From: JAAERC01 sp032123495
Lineage (GTDB): Bacteria; Zixibacteria; MSB-5A5; GN15; PGXB01
DNA: 7,167 bases
Direction of reading: 5' to 3'
Assembly: GCA_032123495.1 (NCBI GenBank)
Contig: JAQBFG010000133.1
Span: forward strand, 1-7,167
Below are positions 1 through 6,204 of the stretch, one piece after another (positions within the stretch are counted from its first letter, which is position 1; each line of letters starts with the position of its first letter). Made by a program: the position numbers and the translations under genes. The notes beneath the pieces were generated by a model. That model made no database searches. It was not told the origin of the DNA and saw nothing but the letters and a program-made list of their open reading frames with translations.

Positions 1-1
1 C

Positions 2-130
2 ATTAGAAGCGGACAGGAATTTGTGTATCGCAATAAAGGCGATCGCTCTCTGACCGCATTGGCCAGAAAGATATTGGAGTTGGCCATTGAGCAGGCACGA
101 GATAATAGAGCCACGGCAGGGGCAAAATAA
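2..130 (+). CDS. C-terminal fragment, possibly MinD/FlhG-like P-loop ATPase
   Basis: An open frame enters from the left edge and stops at the TAA at 128-130, giving about 42 residues. The visible tail contains a segment of the form 'RSGQEFVYRNKGDRSLTALA' followed by an amphipathic, basic helix ending in GAK. This pattern (a short hydrophobic strand, then a serine-containing turn, then an alanine/leucine helix) resembles the extreme C-terminus of MinD/ParA/FlhG ATPases, where a 'G-x-P/E-F-V' strand precedes a final helix. No Walker motif is in the window, so the family call is only a similarity of pattern. The following PilZ genes would fit a flagellar-regulator neighbourhood such as flhF-flhG. 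The stop lies 9 bases before the next start, which suggests co-transcription. Other soluble proteins with a terminal helix cannot be excluded. Confidence 0.4.
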   Translation: MRSGQEFVYRNKGDRSLTALARKILELAIEQARDNRATAGAK

Positions 131-139
131 GTAGTAAAA

Positions 140-889
140 ATGCAAAGAGTAGCCGGGAAAAAGAAAAACAGCGACTACCCATTTGATATCTGGGAAAAGC
201 TCGAAATAGTTGTCGAAGAGAATGGTGAAAGTGGGGTCTATATCGCCCGTATTAATGACTTTGACGCTAATGGAGTCGTGATTACCCAACCGGAGTGGAT
301 CAAGGGTGGTAAATTATTAGTATCAAATACCAAAATATTTGTCCGGTTTGTCAAATCAGATGCGATGTACCAATTTCCGGCCCACACCAGACCGCTTAAA
401 GGCAAGATGGGTGACATGCTTCAGTTGTATGGTATCGGAAGCATCAGAAGATTGCAGCGTCGGGAGTTTGTTCGAATAGATTATTTATCGAAGATGACCT
501 TTACAGTTCTTAAGAATTTGAATGATGCGAATCAGGAATACAAATGGCTCCCATCGCAAACCAAAAATATTTCGGCCGGTGGAATTATGATGCAAGCCGA
601 CAATCAAATTGAAGCGGGCAATCTGCTGTTGCTTAAGATCAATAATTATGCAGAAATGGGCATTCCGCGATTTGTTGTTGCCATATGTCGTCGAATTATT
701 TCTGAAGGAGAAGCCTTATTTGCCGGAGTTGAGTTTGTCACTGCCGAAAACCTACACAAATATTTTAAGCCGGAGGAATTGGCAAAACTCCCGGTTCAGG
801 TAAAAAATTTCGATATTCAAAATCAAAACAAGCTGGTTCGTTTTGTATTTGAAGAACAGATCGAGGAAAGAAAAAAGGGACTTTTATAA
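140..889 (+). CDS. PilZ-domain c-di-GMP receptor with YcgR-like N-terminal domain
   Basis: A 249-residue cytosolic protein with two domains. Residues about 17-100 are a beta-rich segment typical of the YcgR-type N-terminal barrel (a short strand pattern ending in 'YQF' at 77-79). Residues about 104-205 are a PilZ barrel. Both c-di-GMP motifs are intact: RxxxR at R108-R112 (within QRREFVR) and NxSxxG at N143-S145-G148. The family binds dimeric c-di-GMP between these motifs and commonly acts as a flagellar brake or other motility effector. After the barrel comes a GVEF strand (196-199) and a tail with LP at 217-218 and FD at 224-225, shared with the next two genes. The ATG at 140 has only a distant purine stretch (AGGGG at 118-122), so the start is likely but not strongly marked. 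The stop overlaps the next start by one base (TAATG). The output partner cannot be read from sequence. Confidence 0.88.
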   Translation: MQRVAGKKKNSDYPFDIWEKLEIVVEENGESGVYIARINDFDANGVVITQPEWIKGGKLLVSNTKIFVRFVKSDAMYQFPAHTRPLKGKMGDMLQLYGIGSIRRLQRREFVRIDYLSKMTFTVLKNLNDANQEYKWLPSQTKNISAGGIMMQADNQIEAGNLLLLKINNYAEMGIPRFVVAICRRIISEGEALFAGVEFVTAENLHKYFKPEELAKLPVQVKNFDIQNQNKLVRFVFEEQIEERKKGLL

Positions 890-1629
890 TGTCTTCAAAT
901 ACAGCTTTGATAAAAAGCGCGAGTATTGATTATTCAATCCTGGTTGGCAAGAAAATAACAATTATTACCGAGCAGTTTCCCGGTCAGGTACTATCCTCAA
1001 AAATAATGTCGAACAGCAACAACAATCTGGTTCTGGATAAAAGCGGTTCGGAAGGCAAAATCAATCAACTTATTCCAAAACAAAATGTCGAAGTACAATT
1101 TATGTATAAGGGCCAGAAAATAGCATTTACATCATCCATTGTTACCTCTGAGAGTGGACGAATACTGGTTCCAATGGTTGAGAGTATGAGCCCGACGGTT
1201 CGACGGAAGTTCATCAGATTTGAGATGGAGAAGGCTGTCAGGCTGACATATTTCGATGAGCGTAATATTAAGTCGGCCCGATTGAATAAACTGAAATGGT
1301 TCGAAACAACAATTTCAAATATAGGTGGGGGTGGCGCACTTGCATTTATGCCGAGTATGCTGGCCGATGATAATTTTATCCTGATGAATATGACCCTGGA
1401 TGGATTGAAGTTTCCGCCATTGGTGCTGGGTCGAGTCTGTCATATCCACCGCAATGGTCAAAATAAAATTGTAGCCGGGGTTGAATTTATAACCAAAGAA
1501 AATGCCGCCGCAATGATTTCTTCGAGTATGATCAGGAATCTGCCGGAAGCGATATTTCAATTTGATAATAAAATGGCCAAAGAGTTGGTCGCATATCTTG
1601 AAAAGAATTATAGGAATAATGGTGAATAA
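889..1629 (+). CDS. PilZ-domain protein with YcgR-like N-terminal domain and variant second c-di-GMP motif
   Basis: A 246-residue paralog of the preceding gene with the same two-part plan: an N-terminal beta domain (about 19-100) and a PilZ barrel (about 102-205). The first ligand motif is intact, R106-K-F-I-R110. The second is altered: at N144-I-G-G-G-G149 the serine of NxSxxG is a glycine, in a run of four glycines. Asn and the last Gly remain, so c-di-GMP binding may be weakened, changed or retained. The GVEF strand (197-200), LP (218-219) and FD (225-226) match the neighbouring paralogs at the same spacing. The start is well supported by AAGGGA about 8 bases upstream and by the one-base TAATG overlap with the previous gene, which implies translational coupling. 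It probably acts in the cytosol in the same pathway as its neighbours, possibly as a partner subunit. Confidence 0.83.
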   Translation: MSSNTALIKSASIDYSILVGKKITIITEQFPGQVLSSKIMSNSNNNLVLDKSGSEGKINQLIPKQNVEVQFMYKGQKIAFTSSIVTSESGRILVPMVESMSPTVRRKFIRFEMEKAVRLTYFDERNIKSARLNKLKWFETTISNIGGGGALAFMPSMLADDNFILMNMTLDGLKFPPLVLGRVCHIHRNGQNKIVAGVEFITKENAAAMISSSMIRNLPEAIFQFDNKMAKELVAYLEKNYRNNGE

Positions 1630-1641
1630 AGGGAGTAAAAA

Positions 1642-2166
1642 ATGAGTGATCCTCGATTAAAAATTATAACAGATATTGAAGCGGGCGAAAACGTCGTTTC
1701 GGTCAAAAAACCGTTTCAACTTTTTAATGATGAGCAACGACGATATATCCGTCTTGAGATATCCGAACCGATTGATCTTTCTATTCTCAAAGACGATGTT
1801 GAAGGTTATTGGCCGGAGGGTAATGGTCCCTCATACGAAGGATCGATCCTGAATATCTCGGCCGGTGGGGTGCTTGTGATATCAGGCAGTCCGGTTAAAG
1901 AAGGAATGCTGGTTCTTCTGAAAATTTCCCTGCAGGATATTGAAGTGATTGACAATATAATCGGTTTGGTGAAACGAGTTGATGATGGTGAAGAAGGGGA
2001 GCGGTTGATTGGAATTGAGTTTATTTCAAGAGAATATTTAAAAGATGTTTTCAGCTCCGCTGAAATTGAATTTCTCCCTGATGATGTCGCTTCATTTGAT
2101 GAGTTGCTAAAAAAGACTCTGAACAAATATGTCTATTACAAAAGAGTCTCAGAAGAGAGCAAATAA
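1642..2166 (+). CDS. Single-domain PilZ protein
   Basis: A 174-residue protein consisting of about 30 leading residues, a PilZ barrel (about 31-132) and a helical tail. It lacks the N-terminal YcgR-like barrel of the two genes before it. Both c-di-GMP motifs are intact: R33-R-Y-I-R37 and N71-I-S73-A-G-G76. The tail keeps GIEF (124-127), LP (145-146) and FD (152-153), exactly the spacing seen in the two upstream paralogs, so the three probably arose by duplication. The start has a clear AAGGGAG at 1629-1635, 6 bases before the ATG, which partly overlaps the stop of the preceding gene. The acidic content is high (the segment after residue 114 is rich in Asp and Glu). It is likely a c-di-GMP-responsive adaptor; its target is not visible. 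Confidence 0.87.
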   Translation: MSDPRLKIITDIEAGENVVSVKKPFQLFNDEQRRYIRLEISEPIDLSILKDDVEGYWPEGNGPSYEGSILNISAGGVLVISGSPVKEGMLVLLKISLQDIEVIDNIIGLVKRVDDGEEGERLIGIEFISREYLKDVFSSAEIEFLPDDVASFDELLKKTLNKYVYYKRVSEESK

Positions 2167-2167
2167 T

Positions 2168-2779
2168 ATGAATTTTAGAAAAATATCGGGATTGGTCTTC
2201 TTGCTTGGTTGCCTATTATTTAACCATGCGGTGTCTCAAACCGGAATTATCGTAAATTTAAAAATTGCGGATAATCCCTGGGCCGATTCTCATCTAAAAG
2301 ATAAGCTTGAATTGAAGCTTTCCACTATCAGTCAGGTATCAATTATCAGAGCTGATGCCAATAATCTCCCTAATGCCGGTCCAATGCAGACATCACATAT
2401 AGATGATCTAATTGAACATGGACAGGCACATGGCGGCCGCTTTCTAATTGATGTTTTTATTGATCGAATCGATATTGAAAAACGGAAGGCTTCTATTTTG
2501 CCCGGTCTGATATCTCGTTATCAGGTTTATGGTACAGCGGTCGGTAAAATTCGCATCGTTGATATCAAAAAGACGCGCCTGGTCGAAATGATTGATCTTG
2601 ATTGCAGTTTGAAAGCCAAAGACAGATGGCAGTTTGTTGACGATGATCCGCATGATGGCGATTTGAAAGTATCGGCTGATAAAAAGATAATTCTTTTTGA
2701 CAGACTGGAAGAGGAAATTGCCGAAAAGATATTCAATGAGGTAACAAAACTCAGCAAGGGGAATCATTTTGGCGATTAA
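2168..2779 (+). CDS. Secreted (periplasmic) protein of CsgG/TolB-like appearance, function unknown
   Basis: The reading frame stays open from an ATG at 2129, but the start at 2168 is preferred. It places a classical signal peptide at the N-terminus (MNFRK, then a hydrophobic stretch from residue 6 to 18, then A21-V-S23 before Q24), follows the preceding stop by one base, and has a GAGAG purine run about 8 bases upstream. The product is 203 residues. A cysteine at 15 follows L-L-G, so lipidation is conceivable, but the hydrophobic stretch before it is short and cleavage after S23 looks better. The mature protein alternates beta strands and helices (about 26-60, 79-105, 115-150) and ends in a helix with 'LFDRLEEEIAEKIFNEV', which recalls the CsgG/TolB-N/FlgT-middle fold. 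This is a fold-level impression, not a family match. It is the only exported product in a run of cytosolic signalling genes and may be an envelope or flagellar-base component. Confidence 0.72.
   Translation: MNFRKISGLVFLLGCLLFNHAVSQTGIIVNLKIADNPWADSHLKDKLELKLSTISQVSIIRADANNLPNAGPMQTSHIDDLIEHGQAHGGRFLIDVFIDRIDIEKRKASILPGLISRYQVYGTAVGKIRIVDIKKTRLVEMIDLDCSLKAKDRWQFVDDDPHDGDLKVSADKKIILFDRLEEEIAEKIFNEVTKLSKGNHFGD
2756..2761 (+). promoter_or_regulatory. Ribosome binding site that fixes a TTG start
   Basis: AAGGGG lies 7 bases before the TTG at 2769. There is no ATG nearby in that frame; the first internal Met is residue 29 (2853), which would cut into the start of the GAF domain. The site lies inside the end of the upstream secreted-protein gene, so the two genes overlap by 11 bases and are probably translationally coupled. 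Confidence 0.65.
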
Positions 2780-3653
2780 TAATACAGACACCGATGCACC
2801 AGTCAGCCGATTTTGGAGTAAACTGAATTTGGTATCGGATGTAGTCTCCATAATGTCCGATCAACCGCCTGTTAAGGAAACATTATTAAAAGTAATGGAG
2901 CGGATTAAATCGGTAATCCCTTTTTCATCGGCGGTGCTTTACTTTTTTGATATTAATAAAGTTATATATAAGAAAGAAATTTCAATCGGACCGGAAATTG
3001 ACCCGTCCGAATATTTGAAAACTAATCCAGCAGAAAGATTTTCGGCCTGGGCGGCCGGAGTACTCAAACCGGAGATTTTGTCAAATGAAGGTCCCGGCAA
3101 CCGTCTGGCCGGCAGCGGAATTGGATCAATGATAATGGTGCCGCTTAGAGTGGAAGGCAGACCTATTGGTTTAATATGTTTGACGCATACTGAGATTGAT
3201 TACTTCAGAGAGGATGATGTAAAATTATTTCTATTGTTAGCCCATCAGATTGCAGTTTCAAGGGAACGGTCAGTATATCAGCGGGAGCTTGAAGAACGAA
3301 ATCAGGAACTCGAAAAGGCGCAGAGGTTGCTGGAGTTGGCTCAACAGAGATTGATAAATGATGAACGGTTGATGGCGGTCAGGGAATTATCAGTTTCGAT
3401 TAATCATGAAATCAATAATCCTCTTTCCGTTATTGTTGGGAATATTCAGTGTCTTCTTTTTATCGAGAAAAATCTCAATGAAAAAGTTGTGGAACGACTT
3501 AAAAGAGTTGAATCCGAGGCAATGAAAATTGCTGATATAAATCATCGCCTTCTGGAGATCGATGAGCTTGTGTCAGAAACGTATATAAATGATGGTCAAA
3601 AAATTAAAATGATAAATATTGAAAAATCATCATCCGGTGTAAAAAATGTCTAA
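2769..3653 (+). CDS. GAF-DHp histidine-kinase-like protein lacking an ATPase domain
   Basis: A 294-residue cytosolic protein beginning at a TTG codon. Residues about 35-165 form a GAF sensory domain ('MVPLRVEGRPIGLICL' near 123-138 is a typical core strand pair). Residues about 166-200 are a charged coiled coil. Residues about 200-265 are a HisKA dimerisation domain whose H-box reads NHEINNPL, with phosphorylatable H213 and E214. The protein ends about 30 residues after the second DHp helix, so no N, G1, F or G2 box of an HATPase_c domain exists. The next gene starts with a PAS domain, so the absence is not explained by a simple frameshift. It cannot autophosphorylate by itself. It may be phosphorylated in trans, form a heterodimer with the following kinase-like protein, act as a phosphotransfer or phosphatase partner, or be a scaffold. 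It overlaps the next gene by 8 bases. Confidence 0.85.
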   Translation: MAINNTDTDAPVSRFWSKLNLVSDVVSIMSDQPPVKETLLKVMERIKSVIPFSSAVLYFFDINKVIYKKEISIGPEIDPSEYLKTNPAERFSAWAAGVLKPEILSNEGPGNRLAGSGIGSMIMVPLRVEGRPIGLICLTHTEIDYFREDDVKLFLLLAHQIAVSRERSVYQRELEERNQELEKAQRLLELAQQRLINDERLMAVRELSVSINHEINNPLSVIVGNIQCLLFIEKNLNEKVVERLKRVESEAMKIADINHRLLEIDELVSETYINDGQKIKMINIEKSSSGVKNV

Positions 3654-5436
3654 TTTATATGCTCCTGTTTCATCATTAGATAGACTAAATCTTGAAAACG
3701 GACCGCTTCATGATTCATCTTTTGGATTTTTTGTGACCGATGAATCGGGTCTCATTCGATATTTGAATGAAGAAGCGGCCAGAATACTTGGATTCAAAAA
3801 TGTCAATGAAGCAATGGAATATTCCCTGCATGATTTTGAAATGAATACTAATTGCGGTTTGTCCGATGTTTTTGAAAATATTTTGGCCGGAGAAAATTTT
3901 AAAAAGACTGAACATCGCTGTACCAATAGACTTGGACATTATGCGGTTCTAAATATTGCGCTGGGACCATTTCGGGAAGACGGAGGAGGGATCTCCGGTG
4001 TTATGGGTACTATTTGGGATGTTACCGAATCGTATCAGAGGAAGGTAAAGCTTGAAGAGGCCGATTATGTTATGTCGGTGATTTCGCAGGTATCTGAAGC
4101 ATTGGCATCGGCGGCCGAACTTAATGATGTTCTCAGAATAATTCTAACCGGCGTAACTGCCAACCAGGGATTAGGTTTTAACAGGGCGTTTCTGCTGTTG
4201 ATAAATGAAGAGAAAAATATACTAGAGGGTAAAATTGCCATTGGCCCCAATAGTTCCGAGGAGGCCCACGAAATTTGGAGCAATCTTGCCGGACAGCATC
4301 GGACCCTGTTGGAATTGCTTGATGATTACAAGGAGACTGAAAAGAATTTTGGATTTTCTGCATCATCGGGTATTAAGGATTGGGAAATAGATCTGAATAA
4401 GCCAAATTTCTTTGCAGAAGTGCTGGAGTCTGGCTCAGGTATAATTGTCAATGAAAGCGTTGAAACTGCATCGGAATCATCAAATATCTTTGATTACTTG
4501 CAAACCGAAAGTATGGCAATTGTGCCGATTATCAGTAAGGGTCGAAAACTTGGTATCATTGCCGCCGACAATAAAATTACCGGCAAAAAAATAACCAAAA
4601 CTCGGTTAGATCTGTTGCAGATATTTGCCAATAATTCTGCCGTTGCCATCGAACATTCAAGACTTTATGACAAGGTATTGGAACGAGCCAAAGAACTGGA
4701 AGAGATTAATTGTCAATTAGCCAGTACTCAGGAACAGATTATCAGAGCCGAAAAAATGTCGGTAATAGGCGAGTTAACATCATCAATTGCCCATGAACTC
4801 AGGAATCCACTTATGGTTATTGGTGGTTTTGCTAATCTTATGATTTCATCAGGGGACGCTGGCGATAATGCTGAATATCTCAATATTATTTTATCAGAAA
4901 CTCAGCGATCCGAATCTGTTTTGCATCAAGTACTAGATTTCTCTCGTGCCAGCAGAACATCCAGCCGCGAAATTAAATTTAATGCCCTTGTCAAAGAAGC
5001 TTATGATTATTTCCAGACCAAAACAAAGTTCAGACAAAAAGGTATTTATCTTAATTTAAGCGAAGAGTCGTTCAAAGTCTGGGGCAATCCCGATCAGTTG
5101 CTGCACGTTTTGCTTCAGTTTATTCATCTTACTGCCGAGGGGACGACCGATGAGTGTCAAGCGAAAATAACTACTCATGGTGCATGCAATAAGGCAGAAT
5201 GCAAAAAGGTAAGGTTGACAATCGAATTTACCGGTTCTCGGCAGGCAAGAGACAATGCAAAAAAAATATATGATAAGATATTTGGAAGTTCAGATGGTAC
5301 TCCAAGGATGTCGTTAATTGTCGCGGGAGAAACAATCAAATATCATGGCGGAAATTACGGTGTCGAGAATCTGACCAATAAAGGTCCGATTTTATTTATT
5401 GAACTACCGGCGATGAGGGTTCCAGAAAATGATTAG
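3646..5436 (+). CDS. PAS-GAF histidine-kinase-like protein with degenerate ATPase domain
   Basis: A 596-residue cytosolic sensor with no membrane segment. In order: PAS domain (about 22-132, ending in the typical 'GTIWDVTE'), GAF domain (about 140-338), coiled coil (about 338-370), DHp domain with H-box AHELRNPL (H383, E384, N387, P388), and a region with the layout of an HATPase_c domain (about 475-590). The ATPase signatures are lost. In the N-box region (481-499) both usual asparagines are replaced (Q491 and L495 by my alignment). The G1 DxGxG position reads FTGSR. The G2 GTGLGL position reads GTPRMSL (551-557). The final 'HGGNYGV...G..LFIELP' strand pattern remains, so the fold is probably kept while ATP binding is not. 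The ATG overlaps the preceding stop by 8 bases and has only a weak GGTG upstream. It is likely a pseudokinase, scaffold or trans-phosphorylated partner in the same relay as the DHp-only protein before it. Confidence 0.87.
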   Translation: MSNLYAPVSSLDRLNLENGPLHDSSFGFFVTDESGLIRYLNEEAARILGFKNVNEAMEYSLHDFEMNTNCGLSDVFENILAGENFKKTEHRCTNRLGHYAVLNIALGPFREDGGGISGVMGTIWDVTESYQRKVKLEEADYVMSVISQVSEALASAAELNDVLRIILTGVTANQGLGFNRAFLLLINEEKNILEGKIAIGPNSSEEAHEIWSNLAGQHRTLLELLDDYKETEKNFGFSASSGIKDWEIDLNKPNFFAEVLESGSGIIVNESVETASESSNIFDYLQTESMAIVPIISKGRKLGIIAADNKITGKKITKTRLDLLQIFANNSAVAIEHSRLYDKVLERAKELEEINCQLASTQEQIIRAEKMSVIGELTSSIAHELRNPLMVIGGFANLMISSGDAGDNAEYLNIILSETQRSESVLHQVLDFSRASRTSSREIKFNALVKEAYDYFQTKTKFRQKGIYLNLSEESFKVWGNPDQLLHVLLQFIHLTAEGTTDECQAKITTHGACNKAECKKVRLTIEFTGSRQARDNAKKIYDKIFGSSDGTPRMSLIVAGETIKYHGGNYGVENLTNKGPILFIELPAMRVPEND

Positions 5437-5809
5437 AGTTCTTGTCATTGATGATGAGGCCCACGTCAGAAGGCTGTATGACGATCTTCTAACTCGCGAA
5501 GGTTTCGAGGTGATCTCAATGGCCTGCCCCCAAAAGGCCCTGGATATTATACGGACCCAAACGCCCGATATAATTGTTCTTGATATTGAATTGGAAGGGG
5601 ATAGCGGGCTAAAAATGATTGAAAAATATAAAGCCGAAAGTCCCGATCTGCCCATTATTTTGAATTCGGCTTATTCAACCTATATGTCTGATTTTAAAAC
5701 ATGGATGGCCGAGGCGTATATTGTAAAATCTTCAGACATTCAACCACTAGTTGATAAAATCAAAGAATTAACCGGCCAAAAAAGAAAATATGAACAAAAC
5801 AGAAAATAA
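5429..5809 (+). CDS. Stand-alone response regulator receiver protein
   Basis: A 126-residue single receiver domain with no output domain. The acidic pair is D8-D9, the phospho-acceptor is D52 (LDIE), the Thr/Ser switch is S80 (ILNSAYS), the aromatic switch is Y97 and the conserved lysine is K100. Two departures from the CheY norm are visible. The lysine is followed by serine (KSSD) instead of the usual cis-proline, and the loop after D52 reads IELEGDSG without the usual Met-Pro. A basic tail of about 10 residues (GQKRKYEQNRK) closes the protein. The ATG has GAGGG about 8 bases upstream and overlaps the stop of the kinase-like gene by 8 bases, which makes that protein its most likely phosphate source or partner. 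Its role is presumably by protein contact, since it has no DNA-binding or enzymatic domain. Confidence 0.92.
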   Translation: MIRVLVIDDEAHVRRLYDDLLTREGFEVISMACPQKALDIIRTQTPDIIVLDIELEGDSGLKMIEKYKAESPDLPIILNSAYSTYMSDFKTWMAEAYIVKSSDIQPLVDKIKELTGQKRKYEQNRK

Positions 5810-6188
5810 TGTAGACGAGAAATGGGTTGACAATGTCAATTCTATGGCTGAGCAGGTAAGGATTCTGGCCCTGAATTTGGCCATAAATCTCGCGCGGGAA
5901 AAGCCGAATATTAAAGAACTGACTTTTCTTGAACCTGATTTCACTAAATTGATTTACGGATCGGTTGACGTGATAAAGGAAATATCAGTGATATTAAAGG
6001 CGTTCCAGAATAAGGAAAAAATGATTTATGCCCCTCCGATGTCGAGTGGAAAGCTTGATCATATCGAATCTTCTCTAAATGAGATATTAAATCTAAGCCG
6101 CAATGTTTTGGAAGTAATAACTCGTATTAAGGAAGAGGGGCGTAAAGTCGATAAAAATAGTAACCCGGAAACGGATCAAACAATTTAG
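5790..6188 (+). CDS. Small soluble protein resembling the chemoreceptor (MCP) signalling hairpin tip
   Basis: A 132-residue, helical, cytosolic protein with no signal peptide or membrane segment. Residues about 20-69 align without gaps to the signalling tip of methyl-accepting chemotaxis proteins as I remember the consensus: AEQVRILALNLAINLAR (20-36) matches 'AxQTNLLALNAAIEAAR', and after a turn (37-44) KL (53-54), S58 and KEI (63-65) fall where the descending helix has 'xL', 'S' and 'KEI'. The glycines of the usual GExGRGF turn are absent, and N33 sits where the conserved Glu (Tsr E385) normally is; N29 and R36 match conserved Asn and Arg. A third helix (about 88-118) follows, then a polar tail. 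The ATG at 5790 overlaps the preceding receiver gene by 20 bases, with only a weak purine-rich leader. In MCPs this tip contacts CheA and CheW; here it may act as a soluble adaptor, decoy or inhibitor. The functional assignment is inference. Confidence 0.75.
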   Translation: MNKTENNVDEKWVDNVNSMAEQVRILALNLAINLAREKPNIKELTFLEPDFTKLIYGSVDVIKEISVILKAFQNKEKMIYAPPMSSGKLDHIESSLNEILNLSRNVLEVITRIKEEGRKVDKNSNPETDQTI

Positions 6189-6204
6189 GAAAATTGGATT
6201 AGCA

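Noticed and set aside
1315..1560. Minus-strand open frame opposite the second PilZ gene, and similar antisense frames elsewhere
   Set aside because: These lie wholly opposite well-supported genes with recognisable domains, have no family features or ribosome binding sites, and read as coding shadows.
2129..2167. An upstream ATG at 2129 that would extend the secreted protein by 13 residues
   Set aside because: It would put a polar, charged stretch in front of a good signal peptide and overlap the PilZ gene by 38 bases. The ATG at 2168 has a purine-rich site at good spacing and follows the previous stop directly.
3640..3660. Frameshift joining the DHp-only protein to a downstream ATPase domain
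   Set aside because: The sequence after the stop encodes a PAS domain with its own start, not an ATPase domain, so no shift would restore a kinase.
6060..6077. H91 of the receptor-tip-like protein as a histidine phosphotransfer (Hpt) site
   Set aside because: The residues after it (IESSLN) do not match the HxxKG[SA] pattern of Hpt domains, and the rest of the protein matches the chemoreceptor tip better.
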